A stretch of DNA of 64,000 nt from positions 310,001 through 374,000 of the forward strand of contig NZ_JANYGQ010000009.1 of NCBI RefSeq assembly GCF_025359345.1, given 5' to 3'. Shown piece by piece: positions 17,197-25,953 of this stretch (its first letter is position 1; each line of letters opens with the position of its first letter). A program made the position numbers and the translations under genes. A model generated the notes under the pieces. The model was not told where the DNA came from. It searched no databases and saw only the letters and a list, made by a program, of their open reading frames with translations. This DNA comes from Mucilaginibacter sp. (GTDB taxonomy: Bacteria > Bacteroidota > Bacteroidia > Sphingobacteriales > Sphingobacteriaceae).

Positions 17197-18573
17197 TTAT
17201 CTGTCTATCTGCATATAAGTAATAAACGGGTTTTCCGTGCTGTAGCCGCCATTACCTACTGCATGTTCGGCAATGGTCATTAACATGCTTTTGCGGCCGG
17301 TGGCATCATAGGCCACACTGGCAAAGTTACTTCGGTAGGTGGTTGACATAGCCACATTTGTCAGGTAACCGCCAACCCCTATAAAATCCTTGGAAAAGAA
17401 TTTTTCTTTAGCAGCATTATTGGTAAGCCCTAAATTTTTCCAGGCACCATTGGTATAAAACATACCAAAAGCTTCCCAGTTACCAGACCAACCGCCAACT
17501 TCAATTACAACCGCCATTTGCCCGTTTGGCCCCTGGCGGGCCTGATAACCATAGATAGAAACACCTTTTTTTTCTACGGCAGTTAATACGTTGGTTTTAT
17601 TAGTGGCCAAGTTAATATCCCAAACCTGGGCACTCTCCAGCGTTGACGGTTCGGGCAAAAATATGACGTGGTCAGTCCCTTTTTCGTCAACAAGCAAACG
17701 CGGCGGGTTATAATAAGTATTAGCGTGCCCGCTTTTGGGATAACTATAAACATACCGTTGGGTGGCACCATCAAAATATTTAATTTTTTGTGCCTTGTCG
17801 GCTGCATCTATTTCTTCAAATATCAGATGCGGTTTGCCGGCTTTATCAACATAACCATTTAAATTAATAGCACCATCCTGTTTAGGCGGAAAATCTTTCG
17901 GATCAGCCGGTTGGCTGGGCGTGGTAAGGTCCGAATAGGCCGACGGACTTGCACCATTGAGCGTTGCTACCCGCACGTAATCGCAATAATACCAGGAAGC
18001 AATATGCTGTTGTTTAACCTGTGCCGGATCGCCCTGTGTCCAAAAAACACAAACTACGCCAGTTGGCGCAACTGTGGCAAACCACGATTGCTGCGCACCT
18101 ATCATTTCATTAAGTTGTATCGCATTGCTCCAGGCACCTCCGCTTAATACTTTATAGTATAAAGTTCCCATTTCACCACCACCCGGCCCGTCCAGGCTAA
18201 CATCCGATAAAGTACGTTCAATGCTGCCATACCGCTTCCATATCGCATATATCCTGCCGCTTGCATCCTGCAATATACTCGGGTAGCCAGCACCGTTGCC
18301 GGTATTATCGTTACTTAAGGTTACAGGCTTGCTCCAGGTTGCACCCTTGTTGGTTGACGTTGCATAGTAAATAAATTTTGGTTTGCCGTTGTCGGGCGTC
18401 TCCTGAAAAACTGCGTGGTATACGCCGTTTTTATCTATCAGGAAATCGCAAAAACCAGCATTATTGAATTGCGATATCTTTTTCTGAACCTGTGCCTGCG
18501 CCGTTGTACCCGAATGCGAACATGAAACCAACAAAAAGGTAAAAAACAATAGGTATAATTGTAGTGTTTTCAT
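17197..18573 (-). CDS. sialidase-like beta-propeller lipoprotein
   Basis: The 458-residue protein has a lipoprotein signal ending LLVSC with Cys18, so it is membrane-anchored. The body shows repeated Asp-box-like segments typical of BNR/sialidase propellers, such as SILQDASGRIYAIWKR, SVDKGATW-like NKGATWSKPVTL and MAVVIEVGGWSGN. Catalytic arginines and the nucleophilic Tyr of true sialidases could not be identified confidently, so a non-enzymatic or different glycoside role is possible. It stands alone between two pieces of IS5-type debris, which suggests past transposition around it. Confidence 0.7.
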   Translation of the reverse strand: MKTLQLYLLFFTFLLVSCSHSGTTAQAQVQKKISQFNNAGFCDFLIDKNGVYHAVFQETPDNGKPKFIYYATSTNKGATWSKPVTLSNDNTGNGAGYPSILQDASGRIYAIWKRYGSIERTLSDVSLDGPGGGEMGTLYYKVLSGGAWSNAIQLNEMIGAQQSWFATVAPTGVVCVFWTQGDPAQVKQQHIASWYYCDYVRVATLNGASPSAYSDLTTPSQPADPKDFPPKQDGAINLNGYVDKAGKPHLIFEEIDAADKAQKIKYFDGATQRYVYSYPKSGHANTYYNPPRLLVDEKGTDHVIFLPEPSTLESAQVWDINLATNKTNVLTAVEKKGVSIYGYQARQGPNGQMAVVIEVGGWSGNWEAFGMFYTNGAWKNLGLTNNAAKEKFFSKDFIGVGGYLTNVAMSTTYRSNFASVAYDATGRKSMLMTIAEHAVGNGGYSTENPFITYMQIDR

Positions 18574-18633
18574 CTGTGTGTGAGGTTGTTAGTATCCAAT
18601 AATACACAATATTAATAAAATAATATTTTTAAT

Positions 18634-18975
18634 TTAGAGCCTTGTGCTTAATAATAATTTTATAGCGTCGAGTTTGACCCTGTTTTCGAAAGATTCAATC
18701 AAGAGCTCATAATTTCTGCACAACCTTCTATAGTTGTCAAGCCAAGAAAAACGGCTTTCGACCAGCCATCCTTTATAGGTAGGTTTAAATCCGGTTTTCT
18801 TATCATCAGAGCGCATAACTATCTGGATAATATAGCCGAGACTTTTCTTTAAAACTACCGCAGTAGGCTTATCTGGAACCTGTTTATGAGCTGCCCGGAG
18901 ATAAAACACGGCCTTAAAAAGCTGCATTTTGAAGCGCCAGGGTTGAATTAGATGCTGCTTAATAAACTTTGTCAT
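18634..18975 (-). pseudogene. truncated IS5-family transposase, C-terminal part
   Basis: The 113 readable residues end with GWLVESRFSWLDNYRRLCRNYELLIESF, which matches the conserved IS5-family region containing the last Glu of the DDE triad (the Glu in LVESRF). The catalytic Asp residues and the N-terminal two thirds are absent; the first 30 or so residues look like unrelated sequence in frame. It is therefore a dead fragment. Its last 25 bases match the remnant at 17095-17118. Confidence 0.75.
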
Positions 18976-19222
18976 TACGAGTCTCCATCAGGGCTAAACC
19001 CTGAAAAAAGAGCAATGAAGTTTAAAAAATATACTGATAATCAGCAACTTAAAAACACGTCATTATACGAAGGAACGACGAAGCAACCTCGTCGCCGTGC
19101 ACTGTGCACATTAAAAGCGAAGGCCCTCAATCAGGTGTCGAACCTACATTCTTTTTAAAGCGGTATAAGCCCGTCTAACAGTCATTGCAAGCGACAGCCA
19201 ATCAAAAAAACCTCAAAATAAA
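18976..19222. other. gene-free stretch with decayed repeats
   Basis: It holds scattered pieces of the REP-like family (TCATTACGAG near 18975, GAAGCAACCTC near 19081, GTCATTGCAAGCGA near 19181) and the palindrome GTGCACTGTGCAC at 19097-19109. No gene is supported. Confidence 0.4.
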
Positions 19223-19259
19223 TTTGCAATCCTCAAACTATTAATCGTAATATTGCGAT
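19223..19259 (+). promoter_or_regulatory. ars promoter and ArsR operator 1
   Basis: TTTG at 19223-19226 and TAATATTG at 19248-19255, 21 bp apart, form a near-consensus promoter. The imperfect palindrome ATCGTAATATTGCGAT at 19244-19259 overlaps the -7 element, the standard arrangement for ArsR repression. Confidence 0.7.
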
Positions 19260-19265
19260 ATAATA

Positions 19266-19595
19266 ATGGGCTTAACAAAAACAGAAATATTTACCGACGA
19301 ACAGAACCGCCTTGCGGTAATGCTTAAGGCGTTGGCGCATCCTGCGCGCATTGCCATTTTGCAGCAGATTATAAATGCCAATGCCTGCATCTGCGGCGAT
19401 TTGTCCATCGAGCTGGGCTTGGCGCAAGCCACCATATCGCAGCATTTAAAGGAATTAAAAACTGCAGGACTGATACAGGGCACCATTGAAGGCGTAAGCG
19501 TTTGTTATTGTATTGAGCCAAAAAACTGGGAAATGCTGAAACAACAACTCAACAGCTTTTTAAATTTGGTTGATGTAAAGGCTAATTGCTGCTAA
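19266..19595 (+). CDS. arsR: ArsR family arsenic-responsive repressor
   Basis: The 109-residue winged-helix protein has KALAHPARIAILQQI and the recognition helix GLAQATISQHLKEL. Cysteines C41 and C43 flank the DNA-binding helix start (ACICGDL), with C80/C82 and a terminal C108-C109 pair also available for As(III) or Sb(III) binding. Metalloid binding would release the operator at 19244-19259. It is the first gene of the arsenic operon; a second copy of the operator sequence follows its stop codon, before the next gene. Confidence 0.92.
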   Translation: MGLTKTEIFTDEQNRLAVMLKALAHPARIAILQQIINANACICGDLSIELGLAQATISQHLKELKTAGLIQGTIEGVSVCYCIEPKNWEMLKQQLNSFLNLVDVKANCC

Positions 19596-19613
19596 AAAAA
19601 TTTGAATACATCC

Positions 19614-19629
19614 ATCGTAATATTGCAAT
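19614..19629. promoter_or_regulatory. ArsR operator 2
   Basis: ATCGTAATATTGCAAT repeats operator 1 with one base changed in 16. It lies between the arsR stop codon and the DUF6428 start codon, so ArsR may also act within the operon. Confidence 0.6.
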
Positions 19630-19642
19630 AAATAAAACAACC

Positions 19643-20209
19643 ATGAACAATACAACATCACTAACCTGGGGCGCTTTTAAGGAGACCTTATTGGCAAACC
19701 CCGACCTCGACCTGCAATTTCAATACGCAGAAAATAAATGGGTAGATGCTTCGTATCATATAACCGAAATTAAACAAACCCCCATCACATCGGTTGATTG
19801 CGGCGGCGTTATGAATAACTGGACCGAGATTATAGTTCAGCTTTATGAGCCACAGGCTGCCCAACAGGAACGGGCAATGAAAGTTTCAAAAGCGCTGTCG
19901 ATCATCAACGTAGTTGAGAAAAAACTACCGCTTGATGTAACCGCAACTGTAAAAATCGAATTTGGCAATTCGCAGTTTGATACGCGGCAGATGTACCCTA
20001 ATGAAATTACCGTTAGCGGTAGCGACTTACTGGTTGATTTGCGCCCTGATACAGTTCAATGCAAAGCTATTGGTCGCGGTGGCAGTTGTGGCACAACTAC
20101 GGCAGAAAGCGAATGCTGTGCCCCTGCCGTTGAAAAACCAAAAGTTGAATTAGTAAACCTTGCCGTAGCGGCCGAAGCCTGCTGCACACCCGGCGGTGGC
20201 TGCTGCTAA
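19643..20209 (+). CDS. DUF6428 family protein of the ars operon
   Basis: The 188-residue protein starts MNNTTSLTWGAFKETLLANP, the beginning of DUF6428, a family found beside arsenic genes in Bacteroidota. The body has SVDCGGVMNNWTEIIVQLYEP. The tail is cysteine-rich (ESECCAP and ACCTPGGGCC at the very end), suggesting binding of As(III) or another soft metal. I chose the ATG at 19643; the longer frame from 19586 begins inside the arsR end. A metallochaperone or buffer role is an inference from context and the Cys pairs. Confidence 0.8.
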   Translation: MNNTTSLTWGAFKETLLANPDLDLQFQYAENKWVDASYHITEIKQTPITSVDCGGVMNNWTEIIVQLYEPQAAQQERAMKVSKALSIINVVEKKLPLDVTATVKIEFGNSQFDTRQMYPNEITVSGSDLLVDLRPDTVQCKAIGRGGSCGTTTAESECCAPAVEKPKVELVNLAVAAEACCTPGGGCC

Positions 20210-20222
20210 ATAATATACAATA

Positions 20223-20657
20223 ATGAAAACAGAACAAGCTGATAACTACAGGGAAAGCATCATAGCTTTACTAACGGCCGAAAAATTGCCCACCGCCGAT
20301 CTGCCCGAAACGCTGGAGACCTTCCTGGTTACCAAACAGGATGATAAAGTTACCGGTGTTGTTGGTTTAGAAATTTATGGCGATTTTGCCTTACTGCGAT
20401 CACTCGCAGTTGATAAAGCATACCGCAACCAGGGCCTGGCAAATACTTTGCTTACAGAAATTGAAGCACTTGCTGCCTCGAAAAATCTAAAAGCCATTTA
20501 CCTGCTTACCGAAACCGCACCCGATTATTTTAGCCGTAAAGGTTATGATAAAATTACCCGCGCCGATGTACCGGCCGAAGTACAACAATCAACGGAGTTT
20601 AGCCATGTTTGCCCGCAATCGGCAATTGTGATGCGGAAGTTTATCAATAACGTATAA
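20223..20657 (+). CDS. arsN2: arsenic resistance N-acetyltransferase ArsN2
   Basis: The 144-residue GNAT-fold protein has the acetyl-CoA loop [15 protein letters not shown] and the ArsN2-typical end [18 protein letters not shown]. ArsN2 is associated with ars operons; related ArsN proteins acetylate arsenic-containing glutamine analogues, though the substrate of this subgroup is less certain. It follows the DUF6428 gene by 13 bp and its stop overlaps the start of acr3 (TAATG). Confidence 0.88.
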   Translation: MKTEQADNYRESIIALLTAEKLPTADLPETLETFLVTKQDDKVTGVVGLEIYGDFALLRSLAVDKAYRNQGLANTLLTEIEALAASKNLKAIYLLTETAPDYFSRKGYDKITRADVPAEVQQSTEFSHVCPQSAIVMRKFINNV

Positions 20658-21736
20658 TGAGTGTAACTAACTGTGCCCCCGTGGCCGAAAGAAAAAAACT
20701 AGGTTTTTTAGACAGGTACCTAACCTTATGGATATTCCTTGCAATGGCGCTGGGTGTGGCTGTGGGGTATTTTGTGCCGTCGTCGTCAGCTTTTATAAAC
20801 TCTTATTCAAGCGGTACCACCAACATCCCGCTGGCCATTGGCTTAATATTGATGATGTACCCGCCCCTGGCTAAAGTAAAATACGAAAACATGGGCGAAG
20901 TATTTAAAGACACCAAAGTGTTAGGCGCATCGCTGGTACTTAACTGGATTGTTGGGCCTATCCTGATGTTTGTTTTGGCGATAACCTTTCTGCACGCTTA
21001 CCCTGCGTATATGGTAGGGCTGATACTGATTGGCCTGGCCAGGTGCATTGCCATGGTAGTAGTTTGGAACGAACTTGCCGAAGGGAACAGGGAATATGCA
21101 GCCGGCCTGATAGCCCTGAACAGTATTTTCCAGGTGTTGCTTTACAGCGTTTATGCCTGGGTGTTTATAACTGTTTTACCGCCACTGTTTGGCTTTAAAG
21201 GCCTGGTGGTTAACATTACCATTTTGCAAATTGCAAAAAGTGTGGGCATTTACCTGGGCATTCCTTTCGCCGCCGGGGTAATCAGCCGGTATACGCTGAT
21301 TAAAATAAAGGGCGAAGAATGGTTTCAAAATAAATTCGTTCCGTTTGTATCGCCCATTACACTTATTGCTCTACTGTTTACCATTGTGGTAATGTTTAGC
21401 CTTAAGGGCAATTTAATAGTACATATCCCGCTTGATGTTTTGCGCATAGCGATACCGCTGGTGGTGTACTTTACCATAATGTTCCTGCTCAGCTTTTTTA
21501 TCGGCAAATCATTCGGCGCCGATTATTCGCGCAGCACATCAATAGCCTTTACGGCTACGGGCAACAATTTCGAGCTGGCCATTGCTGTGGCCATTGGGGT
21601 ATTCGGCATAAACAGCGGCGAAGCTTTTACAGGGGTGATAGGCCCGCTGGTAGAAGTGCCTGCACTAATAGCCCTGGTGAATGTTGCCTTTTGGCTGCGT
21701 AAAAAATATTATCAACCTAAAATAGAAACCGTTTAA
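20657..21736 (+). CDS. acr3: ACR3 family arsenite efflux transporter
   Basis: The 359-residue protein has ten hydrophobic spans and the ACR3 signatures [31 protein letters not shown] with the functionally important cysteine, and [20 protein letters not shown]. It exports As(III) through the inner membrane using the proton gradient. The start overlaps the arsN2 stop and its stop overlaps the arsC start (TAATG), so translation is probably coupled along the operon. Confidence 0.95.
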   Translation: MSVTNCAPVAERKKLGFLDRYLTLWIFLAMALGVAVGYFVPSSSAFINSYSSGTTNIPLAIGLILMMYPPLAKVKYENMGEVFKDTKVLGASLVLNWIVGPILMFVLAITFLHAYPAYMVGLILIGLARCIAMVVVWNELAEGNREYAAGLIALNSIFQVLLYSVYAWVFITVLPPLFGFKGLVVNITILQIAKSVGIYLGIPFAAGVISRYTLIKIKGEEWFQNKFVPFVSPITLIALLFTIVVMFSLKGNLIVHIPLDVLRIAIPLVVYFTIMFLLSFFIGKSFGADYSRSTSIAFTATGNNFELAIAVAIGVFGINSGEAFTGVIGPLVEVPALIALVNVAFWLRKKYYQPKIETV

Positions 21737-22158
21737 TGAAAAATATATTAGTACTATGCACCGGCAACAGCTGCCGCAGCCAGTTAGCCGAGGGTTATTT
21801 AAGGCATTTTGCAGGCGATAAGGCCGTTATTTACAGCGCCGGCATAGAAACGCACGGCGTAAACCCCAAAGCAATACAGGTTATGGCCGAAGACGGCATT
21901 GATATAAGCCACCACACATCAAACAATGTAGATGAATACCTGGCTATCCCGTTTGACTACGTGATAACCGTTTGCGATAACGCAAGCGAAAACTGCCCCT
22001 ACTTTCCTGGCTCAGTAAAACGTTTCCACCATAACTTCCCCGACCCGGCGAAAGCTACAGGGACTGCTGAACAGGTGATGGATGAGTTCAGAAAAGTGCG
22101 CGATATGATAAAAAACTATTCAAAAGAATTTATCAATCAGCATCTTAATACCGATTAA
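21736..22158 (+). CDS. arsC: thioredoxin-coupled arsenate reductase
   Basis: The 140-residue protein belongs to the low-molecular-weight tyrosine-phosphatase-type arsenate reductases. The P-loop C8-x5-R14 lies in VLCTGNSCRSQLAEG, the redox pair C80 and C87 in VCDNASENC, and the general acid D103 in FPDPAK. It reduces As(V) to As(III), the substrate of the ACR3 pump encoded just before it. It is the last gene of the operon and is only 7 bp from the end of a convergent lipoprotein gene. Confidence 0.95.
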   Translation: MKNILVLCTGNSCRSQLAEGYLRHFAGDKAVIYSAGIETHGVNPKAIQVMAEDGIDISHHTSNNVDEYLAIPFDYVITVCDNASENCPYFPGSVKRFHHNFPDPAKATGTAEQVMDEFRKVRDMIKNYSKEFINQHLNTD

Positions 22159-22165
22159 ACCAGCG

Positions 22166-22699
22166 CTATCTTGCCCGGGTAAAATATCTTGTTGTAACTA
22201 AAGTAGGTGTTACTGCGTTGGGGCCCGGCGCCATGTTAGTATACGTATAACGTAAAACCAGGTTATTTGCATCTAACAGAACGATGTCCTGCGACTCGTT
22301 GTAGGGCTCGCCATTACTGTTTATAGCGAATTGGGCCGGTACATCCGTCACTTTAAACGATACTGTTGAATCAGCAACGCTGTAAGTATAATTCGTTACC
22401 CAGTCAAAAAGCACATCGGCATTTAATACTATAATTTTACCACCAAAGCCAAAGTTCCCGCTTTTTGAAATTGTAGCCGTTTTGCCGGCGCTAAACTGGT
22501 AAAAATCGGCGCTGGTAAAGCTATCCTCCATAAATGTAGTATCGTGTACAACAGTACTACCTATTGTTTCATGCAGGTTAAGTTTGGTTTGGTGCCATTT
22601 ACCTACCAGTTCACCCGAACTAACGGAGCCAATGTCTTTTTTGCAGCCATAAAAGCCAATTGCTATGCACATTGCGAGTAACAGCGTATACTTTTTCAT
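22166..22699 (-). CDS. lipocalin-like lipoprotein
   Basis: The 177-residue protein has a lipoprotein signal with the lipobox FYGC and Cys19 followed by KK, common in Bacteroidota. The body starts GELVGKWHQTKLNLHE, the opening seen in lipocalin-like domain proteins, and is beta-rich. The ligand is unknown. It is a single gene converging on arsC. Similar small lipoproteins of this style occur at 55242-55703 and 55764-56324. Confidence 0.75.
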   Translation of the reverse strand: MKKYTLLLAMCIAIGFYGCKKDIGSVSSGELVGKWHQTKLNLHETIGSTVVHDTTFMEDSFTSADFYQFSAGKTATISKSGNFGFGGKIIVLNADVLFDWVTNYTYSVADSTVSFKVTDVPAQFAINSNGEPYNESQDIVLLDANNLVLRYTYTNMAPGPNAVTPTLVTTRYFTRAR

Positions 22700-22837
22700 T
22701 TTTTAGGTGCTTTAGGTTTATTGCCGATTTTAATTCCGGCAGGTAAATAAGGTTGTTAAAGTCAATACGGCTGTATTAAAGGTTTCGCTACAAAGCACTT
22801 TAAATATTTTTTTTATAAATTACTGTACCTTAAGGCG

Positions 22838-23353
22838 TTACTTAACTTTAAACTCTTGGTTATTAAACGGAGGGGTGTCGGGCACCTTAATAACATTAAA
22901 CTGGTGATGGGTAGTTTGGTGGCAGCTGTTACAGGCCCCGGTTAAAAGCACAAAGCCGGCTTCGAAACGCTGCGGGCTTTTTGCTTTAACGGCATTGTTT
23001 ACACTATCAACCGCAGGATTTAAAATCGGCAACGATTTTATTTCGGGCCGGTCGGTACAGTACTTATTAATATCATCAAGGGCCTCCTTTATCTCGCCCA
23101 TCTCAAATTCGGCAAGCTCCCAGTTTTTATTTTTACCTGCAAAATAAAGCTTGGCATGGTGAATTTGTATGCCCAGCATAAATTCGCCTAACCCGGGTTT
23201 ATAGGTTTGGGCCAGCTGTATTTGCAGGCTATCCACTTTTGCCTGCAACGCACTTGTATCCGGGTTGCCGCAGCTCCAAAAGGCTAGCGCCACTAATACT
23301 AAAACCGCTATATTAATACGCTCAATAACGAAACCAAGGGGTGTATCTCTCAT
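22838..23353 (-). CDS. lipoprotein with cytochrome c heme motif
   Basis: The 171-residue protein has a hydrophobic N-terminus ending ALAFWSCGN with lipobox Cys28. Near the end is CNSCH at residues 141-145, a CXXCH heme-attachment motif, followed by QTTHH. The middle is helical and charged (a coiled-coil-like ALQAKVDSLQIQLAQ and a helix AEFEMGEIKEALDDI), which resembles a four-helix cytochrome c-prime-like fold. It may be an electron carrier or gas-binding protein at the outer face of the membrane. No other respiration gene adjoins it, and heme attachment is inferred from the motif. Confidence 0.7.
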   Translation of the reverse strand: MRDTPLGFVIERINIAVLVLVALAFWSCGNPDTSALQAKVDSLQIQLAQTYKPGLGEFMLGIQIHHAKLYFAGKNKNWELAEFEMGEIKEALDDINKYCTDRPEIKSLPILNPAVDSVNNAVKAKSPQRFEAGFVLLTGACNSCHQTTHHQFNVIKVPDTPPFNNQEFKVK

Positions 23354-23460
23354 TGTATGTATTGCTAACTTATTTTAAATATTCTAATCCACGCTGTTAT
23401 TGAAACGTAATTTACTTATTTTAGAGACGAATTATCACCATTAACAACCTTAAAGCCGTT

Positions 23461-24756
23461 ATGACAATTGCCGCAACTGCCGAACCTGCACACTGGTCAA
23501 ACATTCAAAAAATTGCGTTCCGCTTTTTTATGATATTTTTTGTACTGTATGTTTTTTTCAATCCCAATGGCGTATTGCCTTACTACGATTTTGTTGCAGA
23601 GTATTATATCAACGTATTTCATAAATTTATCCCCTGGATAGCCCAGCACGTATTGCATTTATCAAAACCCGTGGTAATAGTCCCCACAGGCAGCGGCGAT
23701 ACTACTTACGACTACCTTATCCTGCTTTTAATAACTGTAATAACCGCCATTGGCACCATTATCTGGTCAATTACCGGCCGCAACACGCCCAATTACAACA
23801 AGCTGTTTTATTGGCTAACCGTAGTGGTGCGTTATTATGTGGGTATTACCATGCTGGGTTATGGATTTTTTAAAGTGATAAAATTGCAGTTCCCCGGGCC
23901 ATCATTTGGAAGGCTGATCGAACCTATTGGCGATATGTCGCCTATGGGCCTGGCGTGGACATACATGGGGCACTCAGTTGGTTTTAACTATTTTACCGGG
24001 ATTGCTGAAATCTCTGTTGGGCTGCTATTGTTTTTCAGGAAAACCAGTACACTGGGGGCTATTGTAGGCTTGGTGGTAGCCGGTAATATTATGGCTATCA
24101 ATTACTGTTTTGATGTGCCGGTTAAACTACTATCAACCGCCCTGGTAATAATGTGCCTCTTCCTGCTGACACGGGACGCCACGCGGCTGATAAACTTCTT
24201 CTTTAAAAATGCTGATGCAAAGCCGTCGAACCTTACGCCCCACCGGTTTAAGGCAAAGTGGAAAAACATTACACTTACCACGCTCAAGGTGTTGCTGATT
24301 GCGTATACGTTGATATTGGATTTTACCCAATCGCTCTCGGCCGAGAAGCAATATGGTGAAAAAGCCCCAAAACCGCCACTGTATGGTTTGTATAATGTAG
24401 AAACCTTTATAAAAAACCGTGATACATTAAAACCGCTTACAACCGACACCACCCGCTGGAGCAAATTGATGATAAGCTACGAAGGGGGCGCACAAATAAA
24501 ACTGATGACTGACAGTATGAAATACATCAGCTTTAAGCCGGATATAAAAAAGCATACTATAGTTGCCAATACCTATGCGGATACCGTACATAAATACCAC
24601 TTAACTTATACCAGCCCCAAACCAGATATTTTAATTTTAAAAGGCAACTGGAAAAAGGATTCCATCAACGTAACACTACGCAAAATTGATGCAACCAAAT
24701 TCCGCCTGATTAACCGCGGGTTTCATTGGATTAATGAGTTGCCGTATAATAAGTAG
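23461..24756 (+). CDS. DoxX-like multi-pass membrane protein
   Basis: The 431-residue protein has about eight hydrophobic spans in residues 20-290 and a soluble C-terminal domain of about 130 residues. Segments such as LTVVVRYYVGITMLGYGFFKVIKLQFP and FTGIAEISVGLLLFFRKTSTLGAIVGLVVAGNIMAINY resemble the DoxX/DoxD-like family. The C-terminal part (TDTTRWSKLMISYEGGAQI) is often seen with these proteins but has no known function. It is divergent from the CXXCH lipoprotein gene, and the tandem repeat array begins about 120 bp after it. Confidence 0.65.
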   Translation: MTIAATAEPAHWSNIQKIAFRFFMIFFVLYVFFNPNGVLPYYDFVAEYYINVFHKFIPWIAQHVLHLSKPVVIVPTGSGDTTYDYLILLLITVITAIGTIIWSITGRNTPNYNKLFYWLTVVVRYYVGITMLGYGFFKVIKLQFPGPSFGRLIEPIGDMSPMGLAWTYMGHSVGFNYFTGIAEISVGLLLFFRKTSTLGAIVGLVVAGNIMAINYCFDVPVKLLSTALVIMCLFLLTRDATRLINFFFKNADAKPSNLTPHRFKAKWKNITLTTLKVLLIAYTLILDFTQSLSAEKQYGEKAPKPPLYGLYNVETFIKNRDTLKPLTTDTTRWSKLMISYEGGAQIKLMTDSMKYISFKPDIKKHTIVANTYADTVHKYHLTYTSPKPDILILKGNWKKDSINVTLRKIDATKFRLINRGFHWINELPYNK

Positions 24757-24879
24757 ACCATAGACGATGTACCATTATTTTGCATTCTGATTATTTGAAG
24801 AATGTTTAGTGAAGAAATTGGAAATTGATTATCATCTATTTCTTGAACTTATTCAATATTTTAATCCATTGGGGACTGT

Positions 24880-25040
24880 TGTAGAAATATGAAGAATAAA
24901 CTATCAGATCTATTCTTGATCTTATTCAACATATAAAGTATTTTTAATTATTTGGAGAATCCTGGTAGACTTATGAAAAATCAGATTATCGATCAATCTC
25001 TTGGACCAATAGAAGGTCCAGTGATTTGTTCTGATTATGT
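24880..25040. repeat. degenerate left flank of the 74-bp array
   Basis: Pieces of the repeat unit are recognisable with many changes, including TGTAGAAATATGAAGAAT near 24889, ATTTGGAGAATCC near 24950 and AATCAGATTATCGATCAATC near 24980. The loss of identity toward the edge is normal for tandem arrays and shows the array was once larger. Confidence 0.6.
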
Positions 25041-25883
25041 AGAGAATTAGATCAGGAATATGGAGAATTAGAATCTTTGATCTATCTCTTGATCAATTAA
25101 GATTCTAAGTATCTGGAGAACTAGATCGGGAATATGGAGAATTAGAATCTTTGATCTATTTCTTGATCAATTAAGATTCTAAGCATTTGGAGAACTAGAT
25201 CATGAATATGGAGAATTAGAATCTTTGATCTATCTCTTGATCAATTAAGATTCTAAGCATTTGGAGAACTAGATCAGGAATATGGAGAATTAGAACAGGA
25301 ATATGGAGAATTAGAATCTTTGATCTATCTCTTGATCAATTAAGATTTTAAGCATTTGGAGAACTAGATCAGGAATATGGAGAATTAGAATCTTTGATCT
25401 ATCTTTTGATCAATTAAGATTCTAAGCATTTGGAGAACTAGAACAGCAATATGGAGAATTAGAATCTTGATCTATCTCTGGATCAATTAAGATTCTAAGC
25501 ATCTGGAGAACTAGATAAGTAATATGGAGAATTAGAATCTTTGATCTATCTCTGGATAATTAAAGATTCTAAGTATCTGGAGAACTAGATCAGGAATATG
25601 GAGAATTAGAATCTTTGATCTATTTCTTGATCAATTAAGATTCTAAGCATTTGGAGAACTAGAACAGCAATATGGAGAATTAGAATCTTGATCTATCTCT
25701 CGATCAATTAAGATTCTAAGTATCTGGAGAACTAGATCGGGAATATGGAGAATTAGAATCTTTGATCTATCTCTTGATCAATTAAGATTCTAAGCATCTG
25801 GAGAACTAGATCAGGAATATGGAGAATTAGAATCTTTGATCTATCTCTTGATCAATTAAGATTCCAAGCGTCTGGAGAATTCT
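25041..25883. repeat. tandem array of 73-74 bp units
   Basis: Units start with GGAGAACTAG or a close variant at 25041, 25115, 25189, 25263, 25358, 25432, 25505, 25579, 25653, 25726, 25800 and a partial one at 25874. Spacings are 74 except two of 73 and one of 95 that contains a 21-bp internal duplication. Each unit has AGAATCTT and AAGATTCT arms able to form a hairpin, and up to three GATC sites. It contains frequent stops in all frames and does not encode protein. It lies between two convergent genes. Confidence 0.95.
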
Positions 25884-25953
25884 ATTAGAACATAGAGAAT
25901 CATATTATCCGTCAATCCTATCTTAAATTTGGTAATTCCTTATACAGAAAATT

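Noticed and set aside
25041..25883. CRISPR array
   Set aside because: The whole 73-74 bp unit repeats with no unique spacers and there are no cas genes nearby.
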